A stretch of 64,000 nt of DNA from an uncultured bacterium (GCA_900547155.1 URFH01000006.1:15083-79082), one strand, 5' to 3'. Positions 34,742-43,465 are shown, numbered from the stretch's first letter. Numbers and translations: made by a program. Notes: generated from the letters alone by a model not told the origin.

Positions 34742-36160
34742 CTACTTTTTCTCATTTTTTTCATTATGGTTTTTATGAGCAAACAAACTTCCAACAACAA
34801 GAATACCTGCAAGCCCCAGCCAAGCAAATGTCTTTTTGCTGATTAATTTTCCGGTTGCAGATGTTTTAGTTTTAATGTTATCAAATATGATCTTAATAAT
34901 GTTTTCATCATCAGCAAGTTTTCGCCCCTGAAATTCGCCATGTTCAAAGTTTATTGAAGATATTGTTTTCTTTAGAGAAGCAAAATATTTCTTTTCTGCC
35001 CCCTGAGCATTTTTCTCAAACTCATTAAGCATATTCAGATAATCTTGAAAGTAGCCAAAAGTTCCATGCCGCTGTTCTAAATCGCACACAGATAACCATT
35101 TAAGTTGAATTTTGCCAAGCTCAGCCTTCATTACATTCTCAGACGCATTTGCAAAAACTTCTTTAAAGACTTTTTCTTCTTCAACTGCATTTTTTAGCAT
35201 TTCATACTGCGTTTTGTCTGTTTTTGACAATTCTAATGATTCAAGAAACTCTATCATTTTACTATGGTATTGTTCTGATTTTGTTTTGAGATAATTTGAA
35301 AAAAACTCTTTTGGTTTATTATCCTGTTCTGTTTTTAAATAGTCATAAATCGTTTTGTATTCAAACACAGAAGAATTTGAGTCTATTCTTAAAAATCTGT
35401 TATCAGAACGCATCAAGTAGTCCGGCCTGTAATCAGAATAAAATGTTGCCATGAACTTGCCTTCTCTTGATGAATTCACCTGATTGGCTATTTTTCCGTT
35501 TTGATATTTTTCTGCTTGTATTGCGTCCGAATTTATATAATGTCCGTTGTTTCCCAGAATTGAAAAAGAGCCGAAATCAATAAGCTTAATTTTGTCATTA
35601 CTTGTTAAAACGATACTTCCGCCATTAAGGTTTTTATTGACTATGCCATTTGTATCAAGTATAAATATTTTATTTAATAAGTCTTTCACATGTTCTTGAG
35701 TCAGTTTTGTTTTGCCGGGATGGCTCCCTTTTACAATCTCTTCTGCAAGATAAGTTTTGCCATTTTTGTTTATTATTTCATGCGGTTTTACTGCAATATC
35801 AGGTGAAATTTCATTGATTTTTTTTAATGCAAAAAACTCTTTTATATTGTTATCCCCATTTAAATCGGCTCTGTAATATTTTGGAAGCGGTTTAGGAGAT
35901 TTAATTCCCACTTCATCGTTAATTTTATAAAACTCACATTGAACCCCTCTACCCAATGGCTGAACTTTTGATTGCTCTATTTGTTCAATAAATTTTTCTG
36001 CAGCCGCTCTGTCATAACCTTTAAATGAAATTTTTTGTGTTTTTTGCTTTACAAAAACATCGTTTGCTTGACTATGAGCAGCGACATTACCGTAATTATT
36101 TATTTGTTGTTTCTTTTTTACTGCGCTTGAGATTGTATTTTGGATTGCAGAAATAGTCAT
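34742..36160 (-). CDS. Kinase-like paralogue with substituted catalytic residues (predicted pseudokinase)
   Basis: 472 residues from ATG 36158-36160 behind TTGAGG. It is a close paralogue of the neighbouring gene over its length: shared VFVKQ, ISFKGYDRAAAEKFIEQIEQ, LKKINEISPDIAV and LIDFGS. SFKG is at 45-48, the putative ATP lysine at Lys87 (VGIKSP) and DFG at 195-197. The catalytic Asp is Asn177 and the metal-binding Asn is Ser182 (NKNLNGGS), so phosphotransfer is not expected. It ends with one membrane segment (WLGLAGILVVGSLF) and a Lys/His tail. Each of these changes is a single transition relative to the paralogue, so it looks like a duplicate that has lost activity but kept its fold. Confidence 0.75.
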   Translation of the reverse strand: MTISAIQNTISSAVKKKQQINNYGNVAAHSQANDVFVKQKTQKISFKGYDRAAAEKFIEQIEQSKVQPLGRGVQCEFYKINDEVGIKSPKPLPKYYRADLNGDNNIKEFFALKKINEISPDIAVKPHEIINKNGKTYLAEEIVKGSHPGKTKLTQEHVKDLLNKIFILDTNGIVNKNLNGGSIVLTSNDKIKLIDFGSFSILGNNGHYINSDAIQAEKYQNGKIANQVNSSREGKFMATFYSDYRPDYLMRSDNRFLRIDSNSSVFEYKTIYDYLKTEQDNKPKEFFSNYLKTKSEQYHSKMIEFLESLELSKTDKTQYEMLKNAVEEEKVFKEVFANASENVMKAELGKIQLKWLSVCDLEQRHGTFGYFQDYLNMLNEFEKNAQGAEKKYFASLKKTISSINFEHGEFQGRKLADDENIIKIIFDNIKTKTSATGKLISKKTFAWLGLAGILVVGSLFAHKNHNEKNEKK

Positions 36161-36195
36161 ACTCTTATACCTCAATCTTTCAATTTGTTTTAAGT

Positions 36196-36224
36196 ATTAT
36201 AAATGCTTTTTTTTGCTATTACAA
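36196..36224 (-). promoter_or_regulatory. Promoter of the second kinase-like gene
   Basis: Same layout as the other copy: TTGTAA-17-TATAAT on the minus strand (+ strand 36219-36224 and 36196-36201), with TTACA-AA-TGTAA over the -35. The flanking 60 bases are almost identical in both copies. Confidence 0.7.
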
Positions 36225-36328
36225 ATGTAAAATTTTGTAAAATCAAAATTTTGTATTTTTTAAATTATGCTAGAATTATAAAAATTAATAATTGTGTAGT
36301 TATTAAGCTGCACTAAAAGGATTAAAAG

Positions 36329-37525
36329 ATGAAAATATTGCAAGTGGCACCTAATGTATTAGTTAAAAACCCCGGAAAACAAAAAAGACAACAAGATTTA
36401 ATAAGTTTTGGCATTCAGGAAATAAAAAATCAAAAAGAAGTTCTATCCCCAAAAGCATCACAAGCTGTTATTAGCAATTCAATAGCATCTATCTCTTTTA
36501 AGGGAACGGAAATTATTGATAGAAAAGTCTATGTTGGTACATCCGGAATATTCATTGATGCTTCTCATATTTCAACAAATCCTGCCGAGTCCATTCACAG
36601 AACAGGGAAGTTTATAGGCAAAGATGCCTATTATAACGCCTGTCTTGATATTTATTATGCTGACGAAGGTGAATTTATTACAGAAGATATGAAAAAAAAA
36701 TATCACTATATTGTCACAAAAAATGAACCATTTTTAAATCTGGAATACTTAAAAAGTAATTACAGGTATGGCTATGAAAAGTTTGCAAATAAAGCAATTC
36801 AAGAAATTGAGTATTTTGAAAAGCTGGAAAGAAATGCGAAAAAGGGTATTGAAGAAAGCAAATACCTTGCTGATGAATACAGAAAAAACTTTGAAATAGC
36901 GAAAGAAGAAAAAGAGCGTATTGATAGTGCAAAAAAATATCATGTGTGGGAAGAAGGCAAGTATGAGGAACAATCAAAAGAAGCTGACTATTATTACGAT
37001 TTAAACAGGAAAAGACTTGAAGAAAATGATTACAAGAAAATCGTCTATGAAGCACAAATTCAAAGAGCACATGAAAGACTCCCAAAAGCAGCAGCTAAAT
37101 ATAAACTTTTGAAAGAGCTGGATGACAAGGCCAGTGCAAAAGATGCCTATAATGATATGGGCAGAGAAATTGGAGAAATAAATAAGCACTTAAAATTCGT
37201 AAATGACAGCCTTGATAGTGATTATAGAGATAAAGAAATTCTGAATATTTTTATTAAAAGGTTAAAAAAAGCAATACAGGAAGGACGCCAGAAAGATTAC
37301 AATTATGATATTGAACACTCTTTAAAAAAAGACGAAGAACAACTTAAATCAACTGAAAAATCAATTGCAAGCTCAGAAGCACACAAACTAGAACTTGAAC
37401 AACATATACAAAAACTAGAAAATAACCGGACTGAAATTGCCCGGGATTTTGGGAAACTAGACGCTCAACTTGACGAAATAATGTCAAGAATAGAAGCATT
37501 TTATAAAGAAAATTATTCTGACTAA
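36329..37525 (+). CDS. Coiled-coil protein with SFKG motif
   Basis: 398 residues, AAAAGG before the ATG. The first 60 residues are polar with no signal peptide and contain IASISFKGTEII at about 53-64. Residues about 65-125 form a compact domain with VGTSGIFIDASHISTNPAES. From about 150 on, the sequence is Lys/Glu-rich with heptads, giving long coiled coils (150-260 and 290-395). No enzymatic motif. It is divergent from the kinase-like pair, sharing an intergenic control region of 168 bases, and may be their partner or substrate. That is inference. It ends in a four-base overlap with yraN. Confidence 0.75.
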   Translation: MKILQVAPNVLVKNPGKQKRQQDLISFGIQEIKNQKEVLSPKASQAVISNSIASISFKGTEIIDRKVYVGTSGIFIDASHISTNPAESIHRTGKFIGKDAYYNACLDIYYADEGEFITEDMKKKYHYIVTKNEPFLNLEYLKSNYRYGYEKFANKAIQEIEYFEKLERNAKKGIEESKYLADEYRKNFEIAKEEKERIDSAKKYHVWEEGKYEEQSKEADYYYDLNRKRLEENDYKKIVYEAQIQRAHERLPKAAAKYKLLKELDDKASAKDAYNDMGREIGEINKHLKFVNDSLDSDYRDKEILNIFIKRLKKAIQEGRQKDYNYDIEHSLKKDEEQLKSTEKSIASSEAHKLELEQHIQKLENNRTEIARDFGKLDAQLDEIMSRIEAFYKENYSD

Positions 37526-37896
37526 TCATAATAAAAGCAAATATTTTTCAAATGCTCAATTTTACACTCTTTCAGCCCGATAACCGAAATTACATCAATA
37601 CGAAAGCTTCTGTATCTTTCCTTTGTGTTCTGCAAGTAAAACTGCGCTGCATGAAAAATATTTTCCAATTTTTTCCTGCTGATTGCCTCAAAAGGATGTC
37701 CAAAACCGGTAGTTGAGCGCATTTTGACCTCAACAAAAACAATTGAATCTTTTTCTCTGGCGACAATATCGATTTCAGAGTATTTTGAATAATGAAAATT
37801 TCGCTCGAGGATTTTGTATCCGTTATTTTCGAGGTATTTTGCCGCAATCTCCTCGCCAAAGCGGCCTTTTTCTTTGTTTGAAAGCTTATAGTACAT
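37522..37896 (-). CDS. yraN: UPF0102 (YraN) endonuclease-like protein
   Basis: 124 residues from the ATG at 37894-37896 (an ATG six codons earlier is possible). Family motifs GRFGEEIAAKYLENNGYKIL, SEIDIVAREKDSIVFVEVK (the Asp...Glu-x-Lys nuclease-like core) and RSTTGFGHPFEAISRKK. UPF0102 proteins are predicted restriction-endonuclease-fold enzymes of unknown role. It overlaps the WYL gene by 11 bases on one side and the coiled-coil gene by four on the other. Confidence 0.9.
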   Translation of the reverse strand: MYYKLSNKEKGRFGEEIAAKYLENNGYKILERNFHYSKYSEIDIVAREKDSIVFVEVKMRSTTGFGHPFEAISRKKLENIFHAAQFYLQNTKERYRSFRIDVISVIGLKECKIEHLKNICFYYD

Positions 37897-38791
37897 ACTT
37901 TGCCGCCATTTCATCGAGGAGTTTTACAAAATAGCTTTTGAACTCTATCGGGCTCAATACTTCGCAATCCTTACCATATCGCAAAAGTCTTCTCGCAAGC
38001 TGTTCCCGGTCTTCCGAGTAGTTCAAAATAACTTTTTTGGGTTTGTGGGTTTCTGAAATCTGCTCGCCCTCGCGCAAATCATAAACCTTTGCCAATCCGC
38101 CTTTTACACGGAACATTACGGGGTTGAGAAAATTATTATCCAGCGCTCTTTGAGGCTGGCGGATGACTTCCGTAATATCTTCAAGCAAAAATTCTTTAAA
38201 TTCGCGTTTTTGAAGATTATAACCCAGCAAAAACGCTTTCTCCTGCTTAAAAATAATATCTTTTGGCTCTATTGAAAAATTTCTGCCGTCTTTCAGGAAA
38301 ATTTTCAGCCTGCGGCGGTCTTTGCAGTATTCTTCGTAAGTGCGAATCATCAGCGCCGCAGAATCCGAAACACGCCGCCCCAGATGAAGTCCGCCCAGAT
38401 GAGCCTGCTCTTTGACCGTTTCATCATCAAAACTGTTCTCTATCAGCCTGAAAAGTTCTGTAATTTTTATGCTTTGCTCTTTTCTGTGCACGCCCAGAGC
38501 GTAATTTTTCAGAAAATTCAAGGTTTCCAGCTTCTTTTTATTGAGGTGGATTTTGTTAAGATTCGTGCGCAGATAATATTTGTCATTTATTTTTTCTATA
38601 TCAATTCCGAGAAGCTTAAAAGTGTTCAAATATTTTGAAACAGTTTCTCTCGAATAAATATTTTTCGTTGCAGAGTTATCCTCTATCAGTTTTATGATTT
38701 CATCTTTGGAAAGGGGCTTTTGCGCCAGCTCTTTTAAAATTTCCAGCACTCTGATACCGGAATTTGCCATTTTTTCTTCCCTAGTCGTCAT
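37886..38791 (-). CDS. WYL-domain transcriptional regulator (second copy)
   Basis: 301 residues from the ATG at 38789-38791 behind ACGAGGG (the frame extends to 38821, and a later ATG at 38770 is also possible). An N-terminal winged-helix domain (about 1-70, SKDEIIKLIED..SRETVSKYLNTFKLLG) is followed by a middle helical part and a WYL-type ligand domain with IFLKDGRNFSIEPKDIIFKQ..LLGYNLQKREF (the canonical WYL is degenerate) and a C-terminal WCX-like segment. WYL proteins often regulate DNA damage, defence or nucleic-acid metabolism. The stop of the upstream paralogue overlaps this start by 11 bases. Confidence 0.82.
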   Translation of the reverse strand: MTTREEKMANSGIRVLEILKELAQKPLSKDEIIKLIEDNSATKNIYSRETVSKYLNTFKLLGIDIEKINDKYYLRTNLNKIHLNKKKLETLNFLKNYALGVHRKEQSIKITELFRLIENSFDDETVKEQAHLGGLHLGRRVSDSAALMIRTYEEYCKDRRRLKIFLKDGRNFSIEPKDIIFKQEKAFLLGYNLQKREFKEFLLEDITEVIRQPQRALDNNFLNPVMFRVKGGLAKVYDLREGEQISETHKPKKVILNYSEDREQLARRLLRYGKDCEVLSPIEFKSYFVKLLDEMAAKYVL

Positions 38792-39752
38792 AGCAAGCCC
38801 TCGTTTCTTTAATTTTTTCAATTAACTTATTTTTGAAATAATCCGGCGAGATAAATTCGCAATCAGTGCCAAAACTCATAAGTTTTTGAAGAAAATTAAA
38901 CTCGTTATAAACAGTCGTTTCAACAACGACGCTTTTTTCGTCCCTGTAAATTATTCTGTCGTCAGCGCCCGCAAAAAACATATGTGCGCTGTAGCCGGTC
39001 AGCCGGTATCTTGCACAAAGGCAGCAATTTTGAAACTGTTTGTATACATCTGCGCTGACGCTTTTGCAGATAGCTTTTGAGGAAATATTCAGGATTTTAT
39101 CCGCTCTCAAATAGCCAATATTTTTATAACTGTACGAAAATCCCCACAGATAAAGCTTGTTGTTTTCAAATCGCAAAAAACGCGGCAAAAATTCGATATT
39201 TTCTTTGCCGTTTCGCGGAGAAAGATAGGTTATATCCGCAATTTCGTTTGTTTTTATGAATTTTTTCAACTGCTCGAGCACTGCCTGTGAAATATTTTTC
39301 ATAGGACGGTTGTTAAGCATTGCGGATTTGATTTTTTCGTCATCACAAAAACCCGAAAGTGCAGCATAAAGCTCATTTATCTCATCAATAAGCTTCCAAT
39401 CACCGTAAGTAACGAGGCTTTTTCGCAATTCCTGCAAATATTGGAACTGCCCTCTGTTAATCCCGGGCGAAAACGGATGAGAGACGAGCTCATATTTATA
39501 TCCGTTTTTTGAATTCGGGCGTTTTATATCACATCCGCATGCTTTTAGCATGTTTATGGTGTTTGTGACCGTATCTTTTGAGAGTTTTTTGTCTTTTGCA
39601 ATGACAATATCACGCTCAAACGCCGCAAGAATCTCCTCGCGTGAACGCGGAGCAGTGATGAGAAGACGAAGCAAATACAAAGCACGATATCCTGTTTTGC
39701 TTACTGCGGTTTTATTTGTATTTTTGTGTATCAGTAACTTCTCCGCACTCAC
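38781..39752 (-). CDS. WYL-domain transcriptional regulator (first copy)
   Basis: 323 residues. Winged helix at 20-75 (TGYRALYLLRLLITAPRSRE, then LSKDTVTNTINMLKACGCDI), a WYL-like region (ITYLSPRNGKENIEFLPRFL..LYLWGFSYSYKNIGYLRADK) and a C-terminal WCX part (VVETTVYNEFNFLQKLMSFG). It is about 25-30% similar by eye to the next gene and translationally overlapped with it, so the pair may form a heteromeric regulator. Target genes are unknown; a DUF2229 gene lies directly upstream in the same direction. Confidence 0.82.
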   Translation of the reverse strand: MSAEKLLIHKNTNKTAVSKTGYRALYLLRLLITAPRSREEILAAFERDIVIAKDKKLSKDTVTNTINMLKACGCDIKRPNSKNGYKYELVSHPFSPGINRGQFQYLQELRKSLVTYGDWKLIDEINELYAALSGFCDDEKIKSAMLNNRPMKNISQAVLEQLKKFIKTNEIADITYLSPRNGKENIEFLPRFLRFENNKLYLWGFSYSYKNIGYLRADKILNISSKAICKSVSADVYKQFQNCCLCARYRLTGYSAHMFFAGADDRIIYRDEKSVVVETTVYNEFNFLQKLMSFGTDCEFISPDYFKNKLIEKIKETRACYDD

Positions 39753-39796
39753 GGCAGTTCTCCGACCTGCGGTCTTCTTCGCTCTCAGGGTATTTT

Positions 39797-40855
39797 CTAT
39801 TTATTAATGCCTACTTGCTCGCCGGCAGGCGGTTTAATGATATTTTGTTCCTCGCTGATATTAATCTTGTTGATAATTTTCGCGCGTTTTTTACGGAACA
39901 GCATATCAGTAAACGCTTCTATCCTTGTGACAAAACCCGCCTCGCCCGTATGCTCATCAAGAGAAAGATGCAAGCAGGGTTTGTTAAATTTCTTTGCATA
40001 ACGCTGAATTCTTTCAATCATTATGGAATCCGGCCCGCAACCGAAAGCGTTGAGGGTGATAATGCCGTCGATTTTGTTGTCCTGCAAATAATGTCCCGCA
40101 GCACCGGTCATTTCAAGCTCGTTTGCCCAGTACAGCTTGGAATCAAGCGCGCTGACGCCTTCCATGAGCTGTTCTTCGGACGCCATATTAGCGGTAAATG
40201 CTTTTACATCAAGTTTTTCAAGTTTGTCAAAGATTTTCATGTTTACGCGTTCATCGTAAAGGTTGTATCCATGGGCGATTAGCGCAACATTAATCGGATA
40301 TTCTTTCTGGCTGTTGACGATAACAACTTTTCCCTCTTTTGCAAATTTTAGCGCTTTTTCAAAGGGAATACCCGAATTCATCATGATTTTGAAGTTATTA
40401 AATACTTTCCAGCCCGCTTTTGAAGCAGCTTTTATCCTTTTTTCATCCGTAATTCCAAAAGCCTTTACAGCTTCTTTCAAAAACTGATAAAGCCCCTGAT
40501 TTTTTTCGGATTTGTCTAAAGTTGCGTCGATAATGGTAAAATCCTTTTTCACAACGTTTTTAATCAGGTCGGGAAGCCCTCTGATTTTAGAACAGTTGTA
40601 AATTTTGTGGTCAATTGACTGGAGCGAGGGAACGAAAATTTTATCAATTCCTTTTTCCAGCAGGTTGAGAACATGCCCTACATAGACTTTAACAGGGAGG
40701 CAGGTTTCCGTGACAACAAGAGCAGAGCCTTTTGACATGGTTTCTTTTGTGGTTTTGTCCGACAGAACCACTTTTATCCCTAAATCTTCGAAAAAACCGA
40801 ACCAGAAGGGGAAGAAATTGTAATACGACATTGCTCTTGGAATTCCGATTTGCAT
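39797..40855 (-). CDS. DUF2229 protein of the acyl-CoA dehydratase/benzoyl-CoA reductase activator group
   Basis: 352 residues. It begins MQIGIPRAMSYYNFFPFWFG, with TETCLPVKVYVGHVLNLLEK, YNCSKIRGLPDL and FGCGPDSIMIERI. These cysteines fit the DUF2229 domain that accompanies BcrAD/BadFG-type ATPase activators of 2-hydroxyacyl-CoA dehydratases. Often DUF2229 is fused to two ATPase domains; here it stands alone and about 350 residues long. Its partner ATPase is not in the window. Probably an iron-sulfur protein of unknown substrate. Confidence 0.8.
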   Translation of the reverse strand: MQIGIPRAMSYYNFFPFWFGFFEDLGIKVVLSDKTTKETMSKGSALVVTETCLPVKVYVGHVLNLLEKGIDKIFVPSLQSIDHKIYNCSKIRGLPDLIKNVVKKDFTIIDATLDKSEKNQGLYQFLKEAVKAFGITDEKRIKAASKAGWKVFNNFKIMMNSGIPFEKALKFAKEGKVVIVNSQKEYPINVALIAHGYNLYDERVNMKIFDKLEKLDVKAFTANMASEEQLMEGVSALDSKLYWANELEMTGAAGHYLQDNKIDGIITLNAFGCGPDSIMIERIQRYAKKFNKPCLHLSLDEHTGEAGFVTRIEAFTDMLFRKKRAKIINKINISEEQNIIKPPAGEQVGINK

Positions 40856-41262
40856 TTAATAGTCCTTTTTTATACTTTTATACACTTATTAATAAATTCA
40901 CTTTAATTTTTACTTAATTATAAAGCAAACAAAATTTTTTTTGATAACATTACGACGATTATAACATTTTTGAAAACAAAAAACACATGTTTGTTTTTCA
41001 GTTGTTAAAATTTTTATTAAACTGTCGGGCTATCCCGTTGTATCTTGTTTTTAGCCGGAAAGAAGTTTAAGATATTTCCATCATCTGACCGATAAATTTA
41101 AGTGAAATAAAGTTTACAATACTTATTCAAACTTAACAAAACTTGAGATTAAGTATCAAAAATACACTTAATGTGTAAAATTATGTTAAAATATTTATTA
41201 CAAATAGCAATTTCTCACTTTGATAATCATTATAAAAACAGGTAGATGTTGTTAGGAAATAA
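40856..41262. other. AT-rich intergenic region
   Basis: About 400 bases separate the divergent DUF2229 gene and the next gene. It is AT-rich; a T/A-rich segment with TATAAA lies near 41232. A TTACAAAT string occurs near 41198. I see no clear RNA gene, hairpin or open frame. Confidence 0.45.
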
Positions 41263-42204
41263 ATGAAAGTTCAACCCAATTACACTAGACAATATACGGA
41301 AGTAAGTCAGAACCGCAACAATAAATCACGCAAGCAAAACCCTGCTTTCGGTAATTTTATCGTTGCAACAATGGACGCGGTTGAAAGAGGCGGGTTGTTT
41401 GCTTCTTTTGCGGCACAGGATATTCTTGGTTCCTGCGTACCGCGCACGGGTACTGCTTTTTACAGAAATAAAGACATCACCGGAAAATGGAACTACGCAG
41501 AAGCCTCTGAAGTTTCTATCAGAGAATTTGTTTCATCTATCACAATGTTCTTAATCCCCATGGTTATGATGGCAGGTATTAAAAAGTTTGTCGGAAAAGC
41601 ATGCGATGTACCTGTAAACTTCATTAAAGGGCTCGGCGAAAGCATGAAAACTGTAGCCGGAAAAGATACGAATGAACTCAAAAAATCTTTCTACAACAAT
41701 ACTTTCGCAAAAATGTTCAAGGATTCGGGCATAAAAGACGGCAAAGAAAAAGCCTCTGAATTTGCACAGAAACTCGTTGACCTTGAAGCTGTTAAAAAGA
41801 CAGACAAAAAAGCATACAAAGAAGGCCTCGGCAAACTCGCTGATGAATTTGCTCTTTTAAGAAAATCAAATTCAACAAATCATGCCGAAAATTACTTCAC
41901 AACAACTTTCAATTATGCAGAAAATAAATCAGCGAACACTTCATTCTCAAGATTTATAAAACATATTCAAAATTACGCCCATGACGCGGTTTCACACATT
42001 GAAAAACGCAAACCGAAAAATGTCGGCGAATTTCTTGATAAATTTAACACAAAACGCATCGGGGCAAGATTCCTCTCCAACGCTGCTATGGCAGCAGCAG
42101 TTGTCGGCTTCTACATGTACATCCCGAAACTTTACACATTGCACAAAACAAACCCTGCGCTTGCAGGACTTGAACCCGAAACGAAAGGTGCGCAAAAAGC
42201 ATAA
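41263..42204 (+). CDS. Lineage-specific membrane protein with NPAFGN motif
   Basis: 313 residues, GTTAGGAAATAA before the ATG. The N-terminus is polar and basic, with KQNPAFGNF at 27-35 in place of a signal peptide. A hydrophobic hairpin (about 85-110, VSSITMFLIPMVMMAGIKKF) is followed by a Lys-rich helical region (about 125-240) and a last membrane segment (about 270-290, NAAMAAAVVGFYMYIPKLYT). Family unknown. The layout matches the following gene, and the two are joined by a one-base stop/start overlap, suggesting products of a duplicated family that act together. Confidence 0.75.
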   Translation: MKVQPNYTRQYTEVSQNRNNKSRKQNPAFGNFIVATMDAVERGGLFASFAAQDILGSCVPRTGTAFYRNKDITGKWNYAEASEVSIREFVSSITMFLIPMVMMAGIKKFVGKACDVPVNFIKGLGESMKTVAGKDTNELKKSFYNNTFAKMFKDSGIKDGKEKASEFAQKLVDLEAVKKTDKKAYKEGLGKLADEFALLRKSNSTNHAENYFTTTFNYAENKSANTSFSRFIKHIQNYAHDAVSHIEKRKPKNVGEFLDKFNTKRIGARFLSNAAMAAAVVGFYMYIPKLYTLHKTNPALAGLEPETKGAQKA

Positions 42205-43193
42205 TGAAAGTATCAAATTCAACACAATTTAATAATTCATCCTTGCTCGCGCAGAACAAAAAAGTTTCTTTCGGCGCAGGCAGAGCTTCTGTTATTGAAT
42301 CTATCGGCAATGCAGTAAAAAAAGACGGATTTCTTTCAAAATTCAACAAGCATGTTGAATTTAATGACGGTTACGACCTGCCGTATTCAGTATTTTTGGC
42401 AGTTCTGTTCGGTGCGGTGCTCGGTTGCAGAGCGCTTTTTGCAAGAGATAATGAAGAAAGACGCGAAATTCTCACCCGTGACTCAATCACCGTTGGAACC
42501 TTGATTTTCGCCCGTCCTCCTTTGAAAAAAGCTTTTGCTACGCTTTCTAAAAACAGAAGCGGTCTTGCTTTGACAATAAAACCCGCAGAACACAAAGCTT
42601 CTAACATTTTCAAGAAAGCTATGGACTATTTGAAGCCGAATTCCGGCATAAAAGTCATGACCTCCTCTGATATCGTTACAAAATACAGCGTACAGGGTTA
42701 TAAGAACGGATTTGCTGACGTAATCAACTTTATCCGGAAAGAAGACGGAAATTTTGAAAAAATCCTTAAAAAGAACGCCAATTTCAAAGAATCCGTTAAA
42801 AAAGCTTATGATTCATTGAACCCCAAAGTCAAATTTGAAGAAGCAAAAACAGCTGACTTTATTGAAACTTTCACAAAAGGCCATAAAGCTACTCATACAA
42901 AAGAACTCGACGAATTTTACAACCTTATGAACGGAAAAGACAATCCGCTCGTTAAAAAAGCTAAATCAATCAACAGTTCGTTTGACTTTGTAACAACGTT
43001 CTTGATTGTTCCTGCAATGCTCGGTATTGCGCTTCCCAAATTGCTCGAAAAACAGATGAAAGACAGCAGAAAAGCCGCTGCCGCACAGGAAGCACAGGAC
43101 GCTATGCAGGCTGTAAAAATTGCTAATCCGTCGCTTTTTATGGGGCTTTCTAATTCTCAGGCTTTTAAAAGTTTTGAAACCATTGCTAAATAG
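42204..43193 (+). CDS. Lineage-specific membrane protein with VSFGAG motif
   Basis: 329 residues. N-terminal polar segment, VSFGAG at about 21-26, a membrane segment near 58-75 (SVFLAVLFGAVLGCRALF), a helical Lys-rich middle, and a second hydrophobic segment near 267-285 (FDFVTTFLIVPAMLGIALPK). Similar in design to the preceding gene and, loosely, to the membrane proteins at 2.5-6.7 kb. No catalytic motif seen. No terminator is visible behind it; a palindromic element follows. Confidence 0.75.
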   Translation: MKVSNSTQFNNSSLLAQNKKVSFGAGRASVIESIGNAVKKDGFLSKFNKHVEFNDGYDLPYSVFLAVLFGAVLGCRALFARDNEERREILTRDSITVGTLIFARPPLKKAFATLSKNRSGLALTIKPAEHKASNIFKKAMDYLKPNSGIKVMTSSDIVTKYSVQGYKNGFADVINFIRKEDGNFEKILKKNANFKESVKKAYDSLNPKVKFEEAKTADFIETFTKGHKATHTKELDEFYNLMNGKDNPLVKKAKSINSSFDFVTTFLIVPAMLGIALPKLLEKQMKDSRKAAAAQEAQDAMQAVKIANPSLFMGLSNSQAFKSFETIAK

Positions 43194-43227
43194 CGTTAGA
43201 AAGTGCCTAATTATTGCATATTGTGAC

Positions 43228-43351
43228 GTTTAGAAGCGTTACTTTTCCTTTTCCGTTCCGATTCCCCCGGCATGCGAAATATTTTATCGAAAATGTTTAA
43301 CCGTTGAGCCTCCTCCATAGTCTCTCCAAAGAAAAAGTAACGCTTCTAAAC
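43228..43351. repeat. 124-bp palindromic element, copy B
   Basis: Perfect 19-bp terminal inverted repeats (43228-43246 and 43333-43351). Core sequences match copy A at 25535-25658 (GTTCCGATTCC, CCGGCATG, AGCCTCC, CCATAGTC, CAAAG); a six-base TTTTCC duplication distinguishes it. Outside GTTAC the arms (GTTTAGAAGC and complement) have nothing in common with those of copy A. On the minus strand a 35-codon frame (43318-43211) contains MPGESERKRKSN, preceded by GGAG. It fills the gap between the membrane protein gene and fliJ. Confidence 0.8.
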
Positions 43352-43465
43352 TCGAATTTTTGACTTTTTGTATTTAATCCTTAAACCATAATCATACAAA
43401 TGGATGTGGCGCGATGAGCGTTTAATCTCCATAATTAAAAAGTACAAATGTAATCTGGAAAAGCT

